From Gnetum montanum (lineage: Eukaryota > Streptophyta > Gnetopsida > Gnetales > Gnetaceae), in contig MNCI01002987.1 in NCBI GenBank assembly GCA_015680685.1, forward strand, positions 2,289 to 49,227: 46,939 nt of DNA, read 5' to 3'. A program made the position numbers and the translations under genes. Under the pieces are notes generated by a model. It was not told where the DNA came from and did not search any database. It saw nothing but the letters and a program-made list of their open reading frames with translations. Positions 11,359 through 23,480 of the stretch are shown here, one piece after another. The first letter of the stretch is position 1. The number at the start of each line of letters is the position of its first letter.

Positions 11359-12258
11359 TAATGAAGCGTCTTGGTTGGCTGCATCAATAGGATGCCATCG
11401 ATGTGACCCCATCGACACAATAATGTGGATGTGATCCCATTGATGTATGGTTTGATCCATTGACGCATACCCATCTACGGGGCTCCCTATTTCACCTATA
11501 AATACATACTCACTAGTTGCATTTATGGAATAAGTCTCATAGTTGTAGTGAAGCTCTAGTAGTTTTTCCACTTGAAAGAATATTTTCTTAAGTGCCTACA
11601 ATAGGAGTCAAAGAGTATATAGATCTTTATTCAAGCACTATTATACCTTAGCACTATAGTGTATGTAGCAATAAAGATGAACTTTCTGATAAACCTTGTA
11701 GAACTTTCAAATATATTAATTATTTTCTTTATGCATTTAATATTTTAAGCAATTTCCTTTAATGCATTAAGTAATTAAAGTAATTAAGTTAAGTTAATTT
11801 AGTCTAGATTAAGATATATTAAATAGTGATTAATTAAGCAGATAAGTATGACCACTTCAAGCATACATGTAACTATTAATGTTTAGTAACCTTGTAGTGT
11901 TAAACATGTTCAAGATGTGTATGGCAAGTGGGAATGAATGCTTATGTTAGGATTAGTTAAGTGTTAGCTACTTATTAGATTACATTAGCAATTAAATATC
12001 TTCATTCATTACTCTTTATTCTTAGGTGACTTAGAACATAAAACAAAAAAAATGATAAAAATCATATGCCTCAGTTGCACTTAACCATACCTTTTCATTT
12101 CACAAGTGTAATTAGGAAGACAACTATTACAATAGTTAGTTTCACTTCCTATAGACTAGTGTACCTAGAAGGCTATAATTCCATAGAATTCAACTAGATT
12201 ACGCATGAGTTCTTAGTGATTCATATGGTTGGGAATAGGGTCTACTTGTCACTCATCA
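11359..12258 (+). repeat. 5' LTR of Element 1
   Basis: It starts TAATGAAGC (the 3' copy has TGATGAAGC) and ends CACTCATCA, so the termini were TGATGA/TCATCA. It contains CATYGAYG-type palindromes, TATAAATA and AATAAA (11670-11675). It matches the 3' copy through most of its length, including the run GTAATTAAAGTAATTAAGTTAA and the block from TTAGGATTAGTTAAGTGTTA onward. Confidence 0.85.
11497..11504 (+). promoter_or_regulatory. LTR TATA box (Element 1, 5')
   Basis: TATAAATA sits just downstream of the palindrome cluster. The identical octamer occurs at the same place in the other family LTRs (23811, 31521, 39776 and antisense 8779-8786). Confidence 0.7.
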
Positions 12259-12259
12259 T

Positions 12260-12277
12260 TTGCAACATTGTTGGGGA
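12260..12277 (+). promoter_or_regulatory. Primer-binding site of Element 1 (tRNA-Asp type, decayed)
   Basis: TTGCAACATTGTTGGGGA begins two bases after the LTR end. It aligns with TGGCGCCGTTGCCGGGGA, the tRNA-Asp primer site typical of Athila/Tat elements, with changes mostly at CpG positions. The copies in Elements 2 and 3 are closer to the consensus. Confidence 0.65.
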
Positions 12278-12421
12278 CTTGTAGTTTGATACGTGTGCTA
12301 CTTAGGACTTAGTAAATATTATTTAAGATTGTTGGAATGAATCCTCAAGTTGCAATCATTTGAAAAATAAAAATAATAATTATTATAATTAAAGCACACT
12401 AAATTTTTATTTTAATCTAAA

Positions 12422-14250
12422 ATGTCTTCTTCTCATAGGCCTAAAGAATCAAAACCACCAGTGCCCCAAGAATTCCAAGTGGTGTACACTCATATAGATG
12501 AGTTTGTACCCAAATTCACCTTCATCTTGCATCAAGATGAATAGCTATGCTGGAGAGACATGGAGGGCAATGTTGTCTTGCCACTTGACCAATTTTTCCC
12601 TAGGATGCTACTCCAAACTCTTAAGAGGTTGGTCATATAGGATCTTCATGAAGAGTACATTGTGTAGGAACATGACTATCAAGACTATCATTCCATAGAA
12701 ACACAACACAAAAGAAATCGACACTAGGAGAAGTGCCATGAAACTACAAAGGGGAAATGGTTCACTAGCCACTTGTTGTTGCTGAATCAAAAATACAATG
12801 AGGACCCTCCATATGGGGGTTCTCAACATGAGGATTCTCCACTCCTTGACTCTAGTGAAGGGTCTTGAACCCAAACTTATAGTCAATTATCAACAATCTA
12901 GGTTCAGGCAAATGTGGGAGTCAAGGTAGGAGCTCCAACAAGTATCATGATAATGATTAACCTAATGATCATGGCCATGACAAATGGAGAGGAGGTGGTA
13001 GACACCGTGGTGGTAATAGTCCTCCTCTTTCTTTGTCCTCTTAATCTACATCTTCATCTTTCTCCTTTGAATCTGGTCCAAACTATAGAGAATAAAATCG
13101 TAATGAAGGTGGACAGTGGGACAACATTGATCATCATGAACGAAGGTATAGTATAGGAAATCATAGGCATCGTCGAAATCATGATGATGATAAGCCTTTT
13201 CTTGCAACTCAAAGCATGCTGAACATCACCAAAGTAGTCAAAATTCTAACCAGGCATATGAAAGATAGCAAAATCAAGAGGTTGGATATGAAAAACATCC
13301 CTGGATTTGAGGGGGAATATAACTCAGACCTATTGATCCATATTCAAGTCTTTCATAATGCCTATGCCTTGCAAAACATCAAGAATGACTAGCAAAAAAT
13401 TAAGTTATTTTCTAGGACACTCACAGAAGAAGTAGAAAGTTGGTATTTCTCTTTGGAGCTAGAAATAAGTCAAAGATTGAGTATGATACTTGCAAAGATA
13501 AATATTAGACGTACTACATAGTGTTCAATTTTAGAAAGAAAATCTAAGGATAGCAACAAGGAACACATGAACCCTTAGATGCAGCCATGGAAAGGTATCA
13601 TTTCCTTTTGCACAAATGTGTTAGCCACAATTATTCTCAATAGGACCACCTTCACCATATCATAGATGGGCTCTAATCAGAAACAAGGAGAACCCTTGGG
13701 ATTTATGTCCAAGGGAGATTGTCAAAACTTTGAGCCCATGAAATTCATAGGCTAATTAAGTAGGTTGCAAAAGAAAAAGATGAATTGAGAAAATAAAAAA
13801 AGTTCTAAAAACTATAACCAAGATCCTTCCATCAGAAAGAGGGAAGTCTAATTCTATGATAGTGAGGAGGAGGCATTTCTTAATGAAGTGGTGTAGCGAA
13901 AGACCTTATCGATTCAAAAATATATTTTTGAAATTTTGGCCAAGGTGGATAAAATGTGGAATTCTTTGGATGAAAAATCTTAAAATGATCTAAAAATTAC
14001 AAAAGAATCCAAAAAGCAAGGTAGTGATCATGATCACAGGAGAAGAAAGAAAGCTAAATGTGCCTACCAAAGTAGTAAGGAAAAAGCTACTGTAGTACAA
14101 GAGATTTTAAAGTTAGAATCGGATGATGATGGTGGGTGTGACATATACTAATATGAACATCCTAAGAGATGCTACCTTGTTATGTCACACATGAAAAAAT
14201 CTAGCATGTATGCTATAAATCCTAGGCTAGCAAGAAGGATAGAACTCAGA
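12422..14250 (+). pseudogene. gag relic, Element 1
   Basis: Gag is the structural polyprotein that packages the element RNA. The start ATG is followed by SSSHRP and a conserved N-terminal segment (VPQEFQVVYTH, then DEFVPKFTFILHQDE) that recurs in Elements 2 and 3. The retrotransposon-gag core lies at about 13280-13560 (NIPGFEGEYNSDLLIHIQ, later KLFSRTLTEEVESWY). Acidic and lysine-rich segments follow. There are at least a dozen in-frame stops, most one transition from Gln, Arg or Trp codons, plus frameshifts. No zinc knuckle is visible. Confidence 0.75.
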
Positions 14251-15400
14251 AGATTACCTTATCCTTAAGGAAATCCTAGGCAATTCCACCAACAACAAGC
14301 TTATTATCCACACGGAGCTTCACCACAACCATATGAGTAGTATCATCAATGGTAGCATCCATAGTCATGAAGAATGCCACCACTTAGGTAGTAGTACCCT
14401 TACAAATAACCTGATGCATATGGGTACTATGTTCAATGTGACTCTTCCAATCATGCCTCATTCCAAAATCACTACTATCCTCCGAAGTACTATAGAACTA
14501 ATTCTTCATATCCTAGAGGAGAATTCCCATACCCTTATCATCCTCATCCTTCAACACATGTTCCTCCTCCCTCAACCCAATTACTACCTACTCCATCCAT
14601 GTAGGGTGATATTTCCACATATCTACAATAACATAACACTACCAAGGCTATTAACTTACAACCAATTCCTTAGTTGAGTGGTTTAAAAACTAGATCCCAT
14701 AAAATACCATTCTTCCAAACTAATAGCCCTACAAAGCCCTCATCAACTCATGTGGTTGGTTATCCTGTATCTCATTCATCCTCGACATCTATTCTTTTCA
14801 AGAACCATTCAAACCAAATGCCTCCCAAGATCCACATAGTCATGTTAACCATTTTTTATCTAATTGGGTCAAGGCTTACAACCTTCACAGGAAAATAGTT
14901 GATCCTGAAAGTCCCTTCATGTACTTGAAGATCACTAGAAATGAGCCATGTAAGGCTCTTCTTGATTTAGGTTCTGGTGTCAATCTAATTTCTCATGAAA
15001 TGTACAAAGCCTAAAACCTATCTCCTCTTAAGAAGAGAAAAATTTGTTTAGAATTGGTAGATTAGTCCATCACTATTCCCGTAGGATTTGTGGAGGACAT
15101 TTTGACCACTATTTATGGATGGTCCTATATTGCTAATTTTCTGGTGATCAAGGTTGAAAACTACTAGGGGGATTTCCTAATCATTATGGAAAGGGCTTGG
15201 TTGAGCATTTTTGATGCACAAATGGGCATAAGAGATATTTCCATGAAAATCTTTAAAAAATTACATTTAGAAAGATCAAGAAGAAGAGAGTTTTATGCAT
15301 TGCATACAATGATACAAGGTGTAACTGTGTGCAGAAGTTATGGTCTATCAAAACCACATAAATCAAATCATGTAGACAGTATGTAGATGAATATAAAATT
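14251..15400 (+). pseudogene. Pro/Gln-rich linker and aspartic protease relic, Element 1
   Basis: A Gln/Tyr/Pro-rich stretch (about 14280-14620) joins gag to the protease, which cleaves the polyprotein. The protease starts near EPCKALLDLGSGVNLISHE (about 14943-14999). Its active-site motif DSG/DTG has become DLG. Downstream GWSYIANFLVIKV and IMERAWLSIFDAQMGIRDIS match Elements 2 and 3. In-frame stops are present, so it is inactive. Confidence 0.7.
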
Positions 15401-15539
15401 TAAAAGTGCTAGTACATAGTAGCCATAAAGCAAGAGGACATCCAATGACTAACAATTGATCTTGAAAGTAGCACACTTTACATGGAATTAACTAAGAGCT
15501 TAACATGTGCCTATGTTCAAGGCATGGATGAACTGGAGT

Positions 15540-17035
15540 AAGTCCATAACCAACTCTTTGATGATGAATCTAATGAAACTTATTGGGGAGAGATGGAAAT
15601 CTTTGAAAATTTTAAATAGGAGCCCTTAGAGTTGAAAACTCTACCTACTTGCATGGAATATGCATTCCTAAAAAATGGCAAGCTAGTAATAATCAATTCC
15701 AACCTTACTCTTAAATAAAAAGATAAGCTACTAAATTTCATTAACAAATGGCTAATAGCCTTTGATTGGTCATATCTTGAATTCACTGGAATTTATCCTA
15801 GGATATGCTAGCATCACATCTATACTGATCCTTCAATCAAGCCAAAGAAGTAGCCATAGTGGTAGCTAACTCAAAAATTGAAGTAAATCATCAAAGAGAA
15901 AATTGAACATATCCTTAATGTGAGGTTCATTTATCCAATTGAGTATATCAAGTGGATTAGCCCACTTGTAATTGTGCCAAAGAAAGATGGCAAGTGGAGG
16001 GTATGTATTGATTTTAGGCTATTGAACATGGCGACATTCAAAGATCATTTTCCTTTTCCATTTATGGACTAGGTGTTGGACACTATCTTTGGGAATTTCT
16101 ATTATAGCTTTCTAAATGGTTATAGTGGCTATAACCATATTCAAATTACACTATAGGATCAGGCCAAAACAACATTCACAAGTCCCTAAGGGACTTATTC
16201 ATATAAAAAGATGCCTTCTGGTTTATGCAATGTCCCTACAACCTTCCAACACCTTGTCCTAAGTATTTTTCAATAGTAGATTATCATAGATGACTTCTCC
16301 ACCTATGGAACTACATTTAAGTAAGCTATGGACCACCTTGAGCAAGTGCTTAAAAGATGCATGGAGACCAATCTTCAACTCAATTAGTAAAAGAGTCATC
16401 TAATGGTCCAAGAGGGCATTGTGTTGGGGCATGGAATCTCACAAGAAGGAATTGAGGTGGATCTTGAAAAGATTAGGGCCATACAATGAATAACCTACAA
16501 CCAAAAATCATTAAAGATGTTCAATTATTCCTTGGATACACTAGCTACTACTGGCAATTCATAAAGAAAGATGTTTCATTTATATGAACCAAGGAATGAG
16601 AAAAGGCATTCCAGCAGCTTAAGGAAACGCTTGTAGATACTCTAATTTTATATTGGTTCTATCTATTTTACATCATGATAGATGCATCAAACTATGCTTT
16701 GGAAGATGTGCTTACATAGTTAGATGATCAAAAATGTCCTTATTACATCCACTGCATAAGCCAAAGCATTGTGGGTGCACAGCTTAGCTACACCACAATG
16801 GAGAAAGAGCTTATGATAGTGGTGTATGCTTTGGAGAAGTTCAAGCAGTATGTGCCTGGATACAAAGTGTTTGTGCACACTCATCATAGTGCCATTCATG
16901 TCCTCATAAATAAGCTAATGGTGAGCTCTAGTGTCATACAGTGTTTGGTGATCTTATAGGAGTTTAAAATTATAATGGTATATCAAAAGAAAACTAAGAA
17001 CATGGTTACTAATTTCTTGTCTAGGTTATGATGGA
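15540..17035 (+). pseudogene. Reverse transcriptase and RNase H relic, Element 1
   Basis: The region opens with the pre-RT block seen intact in Element 2. RT follows with RFIYPIEYIKWISPLVIVPKK (abridged here by eye), CIDFRLLNMATFKDHFPF and the catalytic pair IDDFS (Asp-Asp at 16289-16294). A deletion of about 12 bases lies just before that pair. LGHGISQEGIEVD marks the RT thumb/connection. RNase H begins near MIDASNYAL (about 16675) and ends near 17035, with LSYTTMEKELMIVVYALEKF at 16783-16842. Multiple stops make it inactive. Confidence 0.8.
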
Positions 17036-17179
17036 GCAACAAAGAGGAGGAGAGTCCACTCTCTCATCAAGTTCTAGATAACCTTCTCTTTGCTAGTGCA
17101 ATAAACGAATAAGTTCCCACTGTACCTAAGTGGTATGATGACATCCTCACTTATCTTCTTACTCAGGAGATTCCACAAG

Positions 17180-18465
17180 ACTTGAACCACTGAAAGAAAT
17201 AATAATTTCTTCATTAGGTGAAATTCTTCATGGAAATCAATGGACACCTTTACAAGGTGTGTGTCGATGGCCTAGTTCATTGTTATGTTGCTGATGCTAA
17301 TCAACTACATGTTCTTGAAGATGTTCATGATGGTCCTTGTGGGGGACACTATGTAGGGAGATGCATGACCATTAAGATCCTAATGGCAAGGTATTATTGG
17401 CCAACAATCTTCAGGGACACTCACCAATTTTTTTTCTCTTATAAATGCTATCAATGAAATGGTGGGATGACTGCTCAAATGGAAGGATCTCAGTAGTGGA
17501 TCCAACCACTAGAATCCTTTAACATCTAGGGCATAGACTTCATGGGTCCCATTACACCCATGTCAAATGGAAAGGTATACATAATAATTGTATCAAATTA
17601 GAAAAATTAGCAGTTTTCATTGACTATACATACATCTACTATTACTTGGTTTATACAACAAAATGTTATAAATAGTTTTGAAATGTCATGTGCACTAATT
17701 TCTAATAATGGTACTCATTTTATAGGCACTACCTTTCATAAGTTCATGCAAAACTTGGGGTTAAACATAAATTAACAACATCCTACCACCCCTAAGCCAA
17801 TGTTCAAACAAAGGTTACCAATAGGAAAATCTAAAAAATCCTAACAAGAACAATTAGCAAATATAGGAGAGACTAGAGCACAAAATTTAACGATGCCCTC
17901 TAGGCATACTGCTCAACATGGAAACTCCCTATACGCTACTCTCCCTATGAGCTAATGTACAACAAATTACAACTCTTTCAATTCAATCCAAGCTACCTAC
18001 ACTTTCAATAGCCTATGACCTTGATATTACCCTTAGCCTAGCNATTCAATCCAGGCTACCTACACTTTCAATAGCCTATGACCTTGATATTACCCTTAGC
18101 CTAGCACAAAAATAAAGATTGATCATCCTTAATGTACTAGATGGAAATCAATTGGTAGCCCTATCCTTGAATGAAGTGCACAAAGAGTTAAACAAAAAGC
18201 ATCATGATCTTAGAATAAGGAAAGTCAAATTTCAACCTAGCGACAAGGTCATTAACTAGAACTTCACACATGTTCCACAATGAACTAAGTTCCAAACATT
18301 ATGGGAAGGGCCTTATATCATTTATAAAACCTTTGCTTATGGGACCATGTTGATCTACAAGCTTGAGAGCCCAAACAAAAAATAACTGGTCAACATACAA
18401 AAAGTTAAACCTTTCCATGAGCCCAAGAAAGCCACTACAAGTAACACCTCATTGAATGGATAACC
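17180..18465 (+). pseudogene. Integrase relic, Element 1
   Basis: Integrase inserts the cDNA into host DNA. The zinc-binding region reads from about 17218 (VHDGPCGGHYVGRCMTIKIL, then Cys pairs near 17440). The core has IDFMGPI (first Asp), LISNNGTHF (second catalytic Asp replaced by Asn, codon 17704-17706) and a final block where the usual GQAE reads with Lys for Glu. The C-terminal part ends near 18465 after KPFHEPKK-like sequence. No chromodomain is evident, as expected for Athila/Tat. Stops are present, and a single N with duplicated flanks lies at 17992-18094. Confidence 0.8.
17992..18095. repeat. 51-base duplication flanking a single N
   Basis: The segment starting ATTCAATCCAAGCTACC at 17992 is repeated from 18044 with one visible difference, and the N at 18043 separates the copies. 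Elements 2 and 3 have this integrase segment only once. This is best explained by unmerged contig ends. Confidence 0.8.
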
Positions 18466-20530
18466 TCACTTAATCTTTTATATCTCCTCCTTTCAACTCA
18501 GTCATGGGGGAGATGGCCATTCATGCTAATCACGTAAGTGGCTCTTTAGTTTTTCTACTTTTTTTTCTACACTTTCTTTCTTTTTATACCTTTTTGTTTT
18601 ATGCTTTGTTATCTGTCCAATTTTTGTTTTACAACATCATTAGTATGTGTTAACTTTCTTAAATATTTTACAATTTATTTTAGTTTTTACTTTATTTTGG
18701 TATATATTTTTCTTCTTGTGTTCTAAAAAAGTGCTTGTTGCCAATAGAACATAGTGATGCTATAGTTTTTTGCTAATAGTAATTTGTACTTAATATTTTT
18801 GATTGCTAATGCTTGGGTCTTATTTTTGAATTTTGACGACTAATGACTAAGACAAAGTTTCTTTTTACTAGAATAGGCAATGAGTCAATGTCATCCATCC
18901 ATTCACAAACTCTATGGTCTTCCTAGTTTTGAAAGTATGAGGTCCCTTTTCCTTAATGAAACTCTAATGAACCTATGACCTTGGTAGTTTCCAACCTTGA
19001 AAAATATTCAAAGGGTTACAAAGGATGTGACTTCAAGGGGACTCAATACTCTTGAGTGCAATTGTGTTTTCATGGATTTCCTATTGTTTCATATTAACTA
19101 ATAATAGGAATCTAATAAGTATTTGCATGATGTGGTTCTCATTCAAAAAATTCATTAAAACATAAAATCCAAAAAAAACATGATGGAAATTAAAATCAAA
19201 CCCCTTAGAAAAAATAATGGGCTATAAGCATTGGTTATGGGATTAGAAAGACATGTTACCCATGCCTAAAGATCCCCTCTAACTAAGGCCCTTTGTCACT
19301 TCTTGCTTCTCATTTCTTCTCTAATAAGGAATGGTGATTAATATGTTGGATCCTTCTTATGTCTTAAGAGGATGGTCTAGTCTTAGAGTGGTGATGTGAA
19401 GTTACTAAAAGTGGTTGGTTTTGATCTAGACTATGGATGGACTTTATCAGGTCAATTAACAATAAGATCCACAAGGGACTTCATGTGGCCATGATTAGGA
19501 ACCTCATTCCATCTTCTCTCTGATCAATCAATGCTTTCCATAATTCACTTCATTGCTAGTTTTCATGTTTTGTTTGATGTCATAATTTGATGTGTCAAAA
19601 TTCCTAGGTAGATTCTTTTAGATTTGGTCCTTAACTTTTCATAACCATTAATCAATTATGGGGCCAATGGACTCCTTAGTTAAGGTTATGCAAGGGTAAA
19701 AATGGCATGACCCAACTATGGGAAGGGCCCACTTGCATATCTCTTGGTTGGATTAGTTAAGTTCCTTATCCTTAGGCATTTTGACAATTAAATCTTTGAT
19801 GTGCCCAATCGATGCACCAAACTATGTGCTCCTTAAGGCATTTTTTTTCAAAATTTCATTCTCCAATCAACTTCTCTAATTTTATGAATTTCTAAGTCCT
19901 CTTCTAGCATTTCATCATGTTCATGGCTTTTCTAGCTCTCTATAAACACTAATTTCATAAGAAAAATCTTTGTACTAATTTTGGGAATAGGCTTCGTAGA
20001 TGGGTACCCATCGATGGATACCATGCATAAATAGGACATCGTATATGGGATCCTATCAACATAGGGGTCCACTCACCTATCAATAGGTGTGAATACTTAG
20101 TAATTTTTCACATTTTCTCATAAACAAGAGGCAAATTTTTGAATTTTTCAAAGCCCAAAACATTCCAAGACCCATATTTTCCTAACCATTGGTCTAATTC
20201 TCTTCATTCTTCAACCCTATAGCTACCTAAGATAGGCTCTTTGTTGTGGGGACCATAAAGTGTAAGTTTTTGATGAAAAAGTTTTGGAAAAATTTCTAAG
20301 TTCCACAAAGGTTTAACAAGAAATCAATAATTAAAACATTAAAGTATGAAAGTTAAACCTTTCCAATAAGCTTTGATAACATTCTAAGGTAAAAATCATC
20401 AAAATAATGATAAAATAATCAATCTGCCATGGTCCAAACTTAGCCTAAGTGTAACCGTCCAATGAGAAAGGTACTTAAATGTTATAAGTTACATAATGAA
20501 TGTTAATCCTTGGTTATGTTGTGACCACAG
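18466..20530 (+). other. Long 3' non-coding region of Element 1
   Basis: Up to about 19650 it matches the 3' region of Element 2 (38563-39660), for example CACAAACTCTATGGT and AGTATGAGGTC. No reading frame is conserved between the two. After 19650 it is unique to Element 1 and contains a palindrome cluster (19989-20092). It ends at the putative ATG of the extra ORF. Confidence 0.6.
19989..20092. repeat. Cluster of short palindromes inside Element 1
   Basis: GGGTACCC, CCATCGATGG, GGGATCC, CCTATCAACATAGG and CACCTATCAATAGGTG follow each other within about 100 bases. The arrangement resembles the palindrome clusters at the head of the family LTRs, but no TATA box or R/U5 sequence of an LTR follows. 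Confidence 0.6.
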
Positions 20531-23480
20531 ATGTCACTTAAGGAAAAGCATGCATAAGAAGGAGGACCATCACAACCAAGGGATAAACATCCATGAATAG
20601 GAAGGGGCCAAGAATAGGCTCATGAATAAGTAGAGATCCATGCCATAGAACCTTTTTGGAAGGATCCTGAAGTGGAATCTGTCTGATATATTCTTAAAGA
20701 AGTTGCTACAACAAAATAATCTCATGGAGATAAGGCAATAGAACCTAGACCAAACCTTGAGGTTACCTTGATAGAAGCCTACCTCAAGCAGATCGTGAAC
20801 AAGGAGGTCTATAAATATGTGCTTCAAGAATTGAACTTTGGATTTTTCTCAGAGTTTGCACCTCCAGAAGTTAAAAATCAACTACAAAACTCTCTCATGT
20901 GGCCCACAATTACTTCCAATATGAAGTGGTACATGGGAGAGATATACCTATTCTAGAATAATTGGTAGGCCAGTTTAAGGGTCAAAATCATGGACATATT
21001 AGTGTCCTAGTTGGTGAAAGCTATTGTAGAGGCTCTTGGGTTACCAAAAACTAGGGTAAACCTTACTAAAATCCCCATGTAGGTAGATCTTGGTGTCAAG
21101 AAGGAATGGATATAGTAGTGTTATGAAGCTAATCATAAGGAGTTCGATGCACTCACTATGGTGAAACACACATATTTCAAGATTGTAGCCTTTTACCTCA
21201 ATCCAATAGTGAGGCCAAGCAAGATCATAGCCTTCTCTACTCATGCATCTAGCACTCTAAGTGGTATATTCTTGGTCAACCTTCCACAGCTTATCTATCA
21301 TGAGATAGAAAGGCAATGTAAAGAAAATGAACATGGAAGAAAGTCACTTTCCTTCTCATGCCTCATCCAAAAATTATGCAAGAGGGGAGCCATAACCCAC
21401 TATAGAAATGATGCTATCTGACGTGTTCTATTTGCTTCTTGGGTGGAGATGATGAAGGATAAGGTGCCTACAAGAAACAACCCCTTGAACTAAAAACATT
21501 ACTGCCTGGAATGGAATATATATTTTTGAAAAATAAGAAGTAGATTATAATTAATGTAAGATCATCCAAGAAGAGGAGCAACAACCACCACCTCCACTAC
21601 CCACTCATGAAATAACTTTGAAGGCCTGTGCTACCCTTGAGCACATGCACAATGTTGAATAGTAGCTCTTACAAGAGCAAAAATAGTGAGCAGGAACAAT
21701 TGGCAGTGATCTATCTATGTATTGCCCAACGATGAGTCACCTTAATGAAGTGGCTGAACAATCAACTAGATGGAGGGAGGTGGCCCAATTTTCTTAGCCC
21801 AAAGAATGTAGCTATCTAAAAGATCCAATCCTAATTCTTGAGAGGTAATTGTATCTCTCTCTTAGAAATATCAACTCCCAAAAATATTTGGGAACATTGC
21901 TACTTTTTCAATACATTTGGAGGAAGTCAAGGGAGCAACTATCTTGGTGATGCAACTCCATGGGTAGGATACAATAGTAGAGGTAGTTTTTGATACAATT
22001 GTAGAGGCATTAAATGCAGCTACAACATCTATACCATACATTTATGCACTCAAATATCTGCATACATGTGTAGGAATAGTTAGCAGTAGATTAAGTGCAA
22101 TCTAGGGTAAGGAGTTGTTGGATCAATTGGTGAGAATTGGGGAACTGATTCTAGATGTCTTTGACCTTCCAGATAAAATTACTATAACCTAGTTAGAGTT
22201 ACTAGAAGTAAGGGGCAAGTTCATTATATTGGAGGGACAACTTGAAATAGCCCAAGCACAAAATCAATGTTTGGCTATGGAGGTTGTTCAATTAAGAGGC
22301 CATCTTGCTGATCTCATGTTTCTTAATCTTACATTGACAAGGGATGAAGCCTTTAAGTACCTTAAAAATAAGCTTAAAAAAGTTGAAAAAAAGAAGGAGA
22401 TTACCATATTTAACCAATCCATGGCCAATGCCAAAATGTACACCATTCATAAGGACTTTGTCTAGATGCACCATGAGAATGCAATGTTGACCACAAAAAA
22501 TCATCGCTTGTGTAATGTTGATGTGTAGAAAAAATAGATGCAATATTTTATCTATCAACAAGTAGGAGTAGCTAGCTAGAGTAAAAAATGAACTAAGGAG
22601 ATTGGTAGTAGAAAATTAAAATCTCTCCATGGAGGAAGTCTTAGCCCTTTGCCAAAAATCTATGATATAAAAAGCTGTCTAGAAAAATGAGGCTCTCAAA
22701 TTTGAGAGAGTCAAAAATCACTACAAAGTTTAGGTCCATTTATAGAAAGAAATCAATGAGAAACACATCCATATGAGGAAGAAAATAGTAAATGAGGCCT
22801 TCCAATAGTTCAAGGAAGGAGGTGATGTTTAGCAAGCAATCTTTGATATGCTTAATAACTATAATAAGACAAAGATTCACATGAAAGAGCTATAGATTGA
22901 GGAAATGAAAGAGTACATGGAGCATGCTAATTTCTATTATGAAAATTTGGAAATGATAACTATCATAAGTTCATAGTTTGAATTGGAGAAACAAGTGGCC
23001 AGTTCATACTTATTGTATGAAGCAATGTTAAAGCATCATAAGGACATCAAGTAAAAGCTTAAGATTACCAAGACCAAACTTAAGGTTCTCAAGGCAAAGT
23101 TCATGGATCAATAATCAATTGCTAAGAACCTAGCCAAGAGGATGATCAACTACCATTATTTTTAGAATGCAATCAAGGTGTTCAATATTGAACACAAACT
23201 TTTTAGTACCTAGTTTGTCAACATGAAGAAGTTGTTCTCGACAATGCCCTATCCTTGGAATGTTCCCACTCTGATGCACATTCGAGATGCTATGTGAACC
23301 ATGAACAATATCAAGGGAAAGGAGGAGAAGATGAAGGCACTATTAGACACCTTTTATCTTCCACCAAAATTTACAACTTCCGTTGGACATCCACAACCAC
23401 CTCAATCACCGTGTGCACCCAAAGTAAAAGAAGGTCCTTCAAAGCCTTTAGAGCCTCCACCTCCTTAGACTTTTTAATCT
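20531..23480 (+). pseudogene. Extra ORF (about 980 codons) between pol and 3' LTR, Element 1
   Basis: One frame runs from ATG 20531 to about 22560, then one shift leads into a second frame to about 23480. Many of the stops are TAG, TAA or TGA one transition from Gln, Arg or Trp codons, so a long ORF was once intact. The first third is a globular part (about 20768-21420) ending in LSFSCLIQKLCKRGAI, which resembles the conserved end of the so-called putative plant transposon protein domain found beside plant retroelements. The middle and C-terminal parts are charged and Leu-rich, probably coiled coil (EGQLEIAQAQNQ and KNKLKKVEKKKE near 22230-22400), and the end is Pro-rich. I see no signal peptide or membrane span, so an envelope-like role is not supported. 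Element 2 lacks it. Function is unknown. Confidence 0.65.

Noticed and set aside
20531-23480. Extra ORF as a retroviral-type envelope gene
   Set aside because: The position fits, but no signal peptide, transmembrane span or cysteine pattern is visible.
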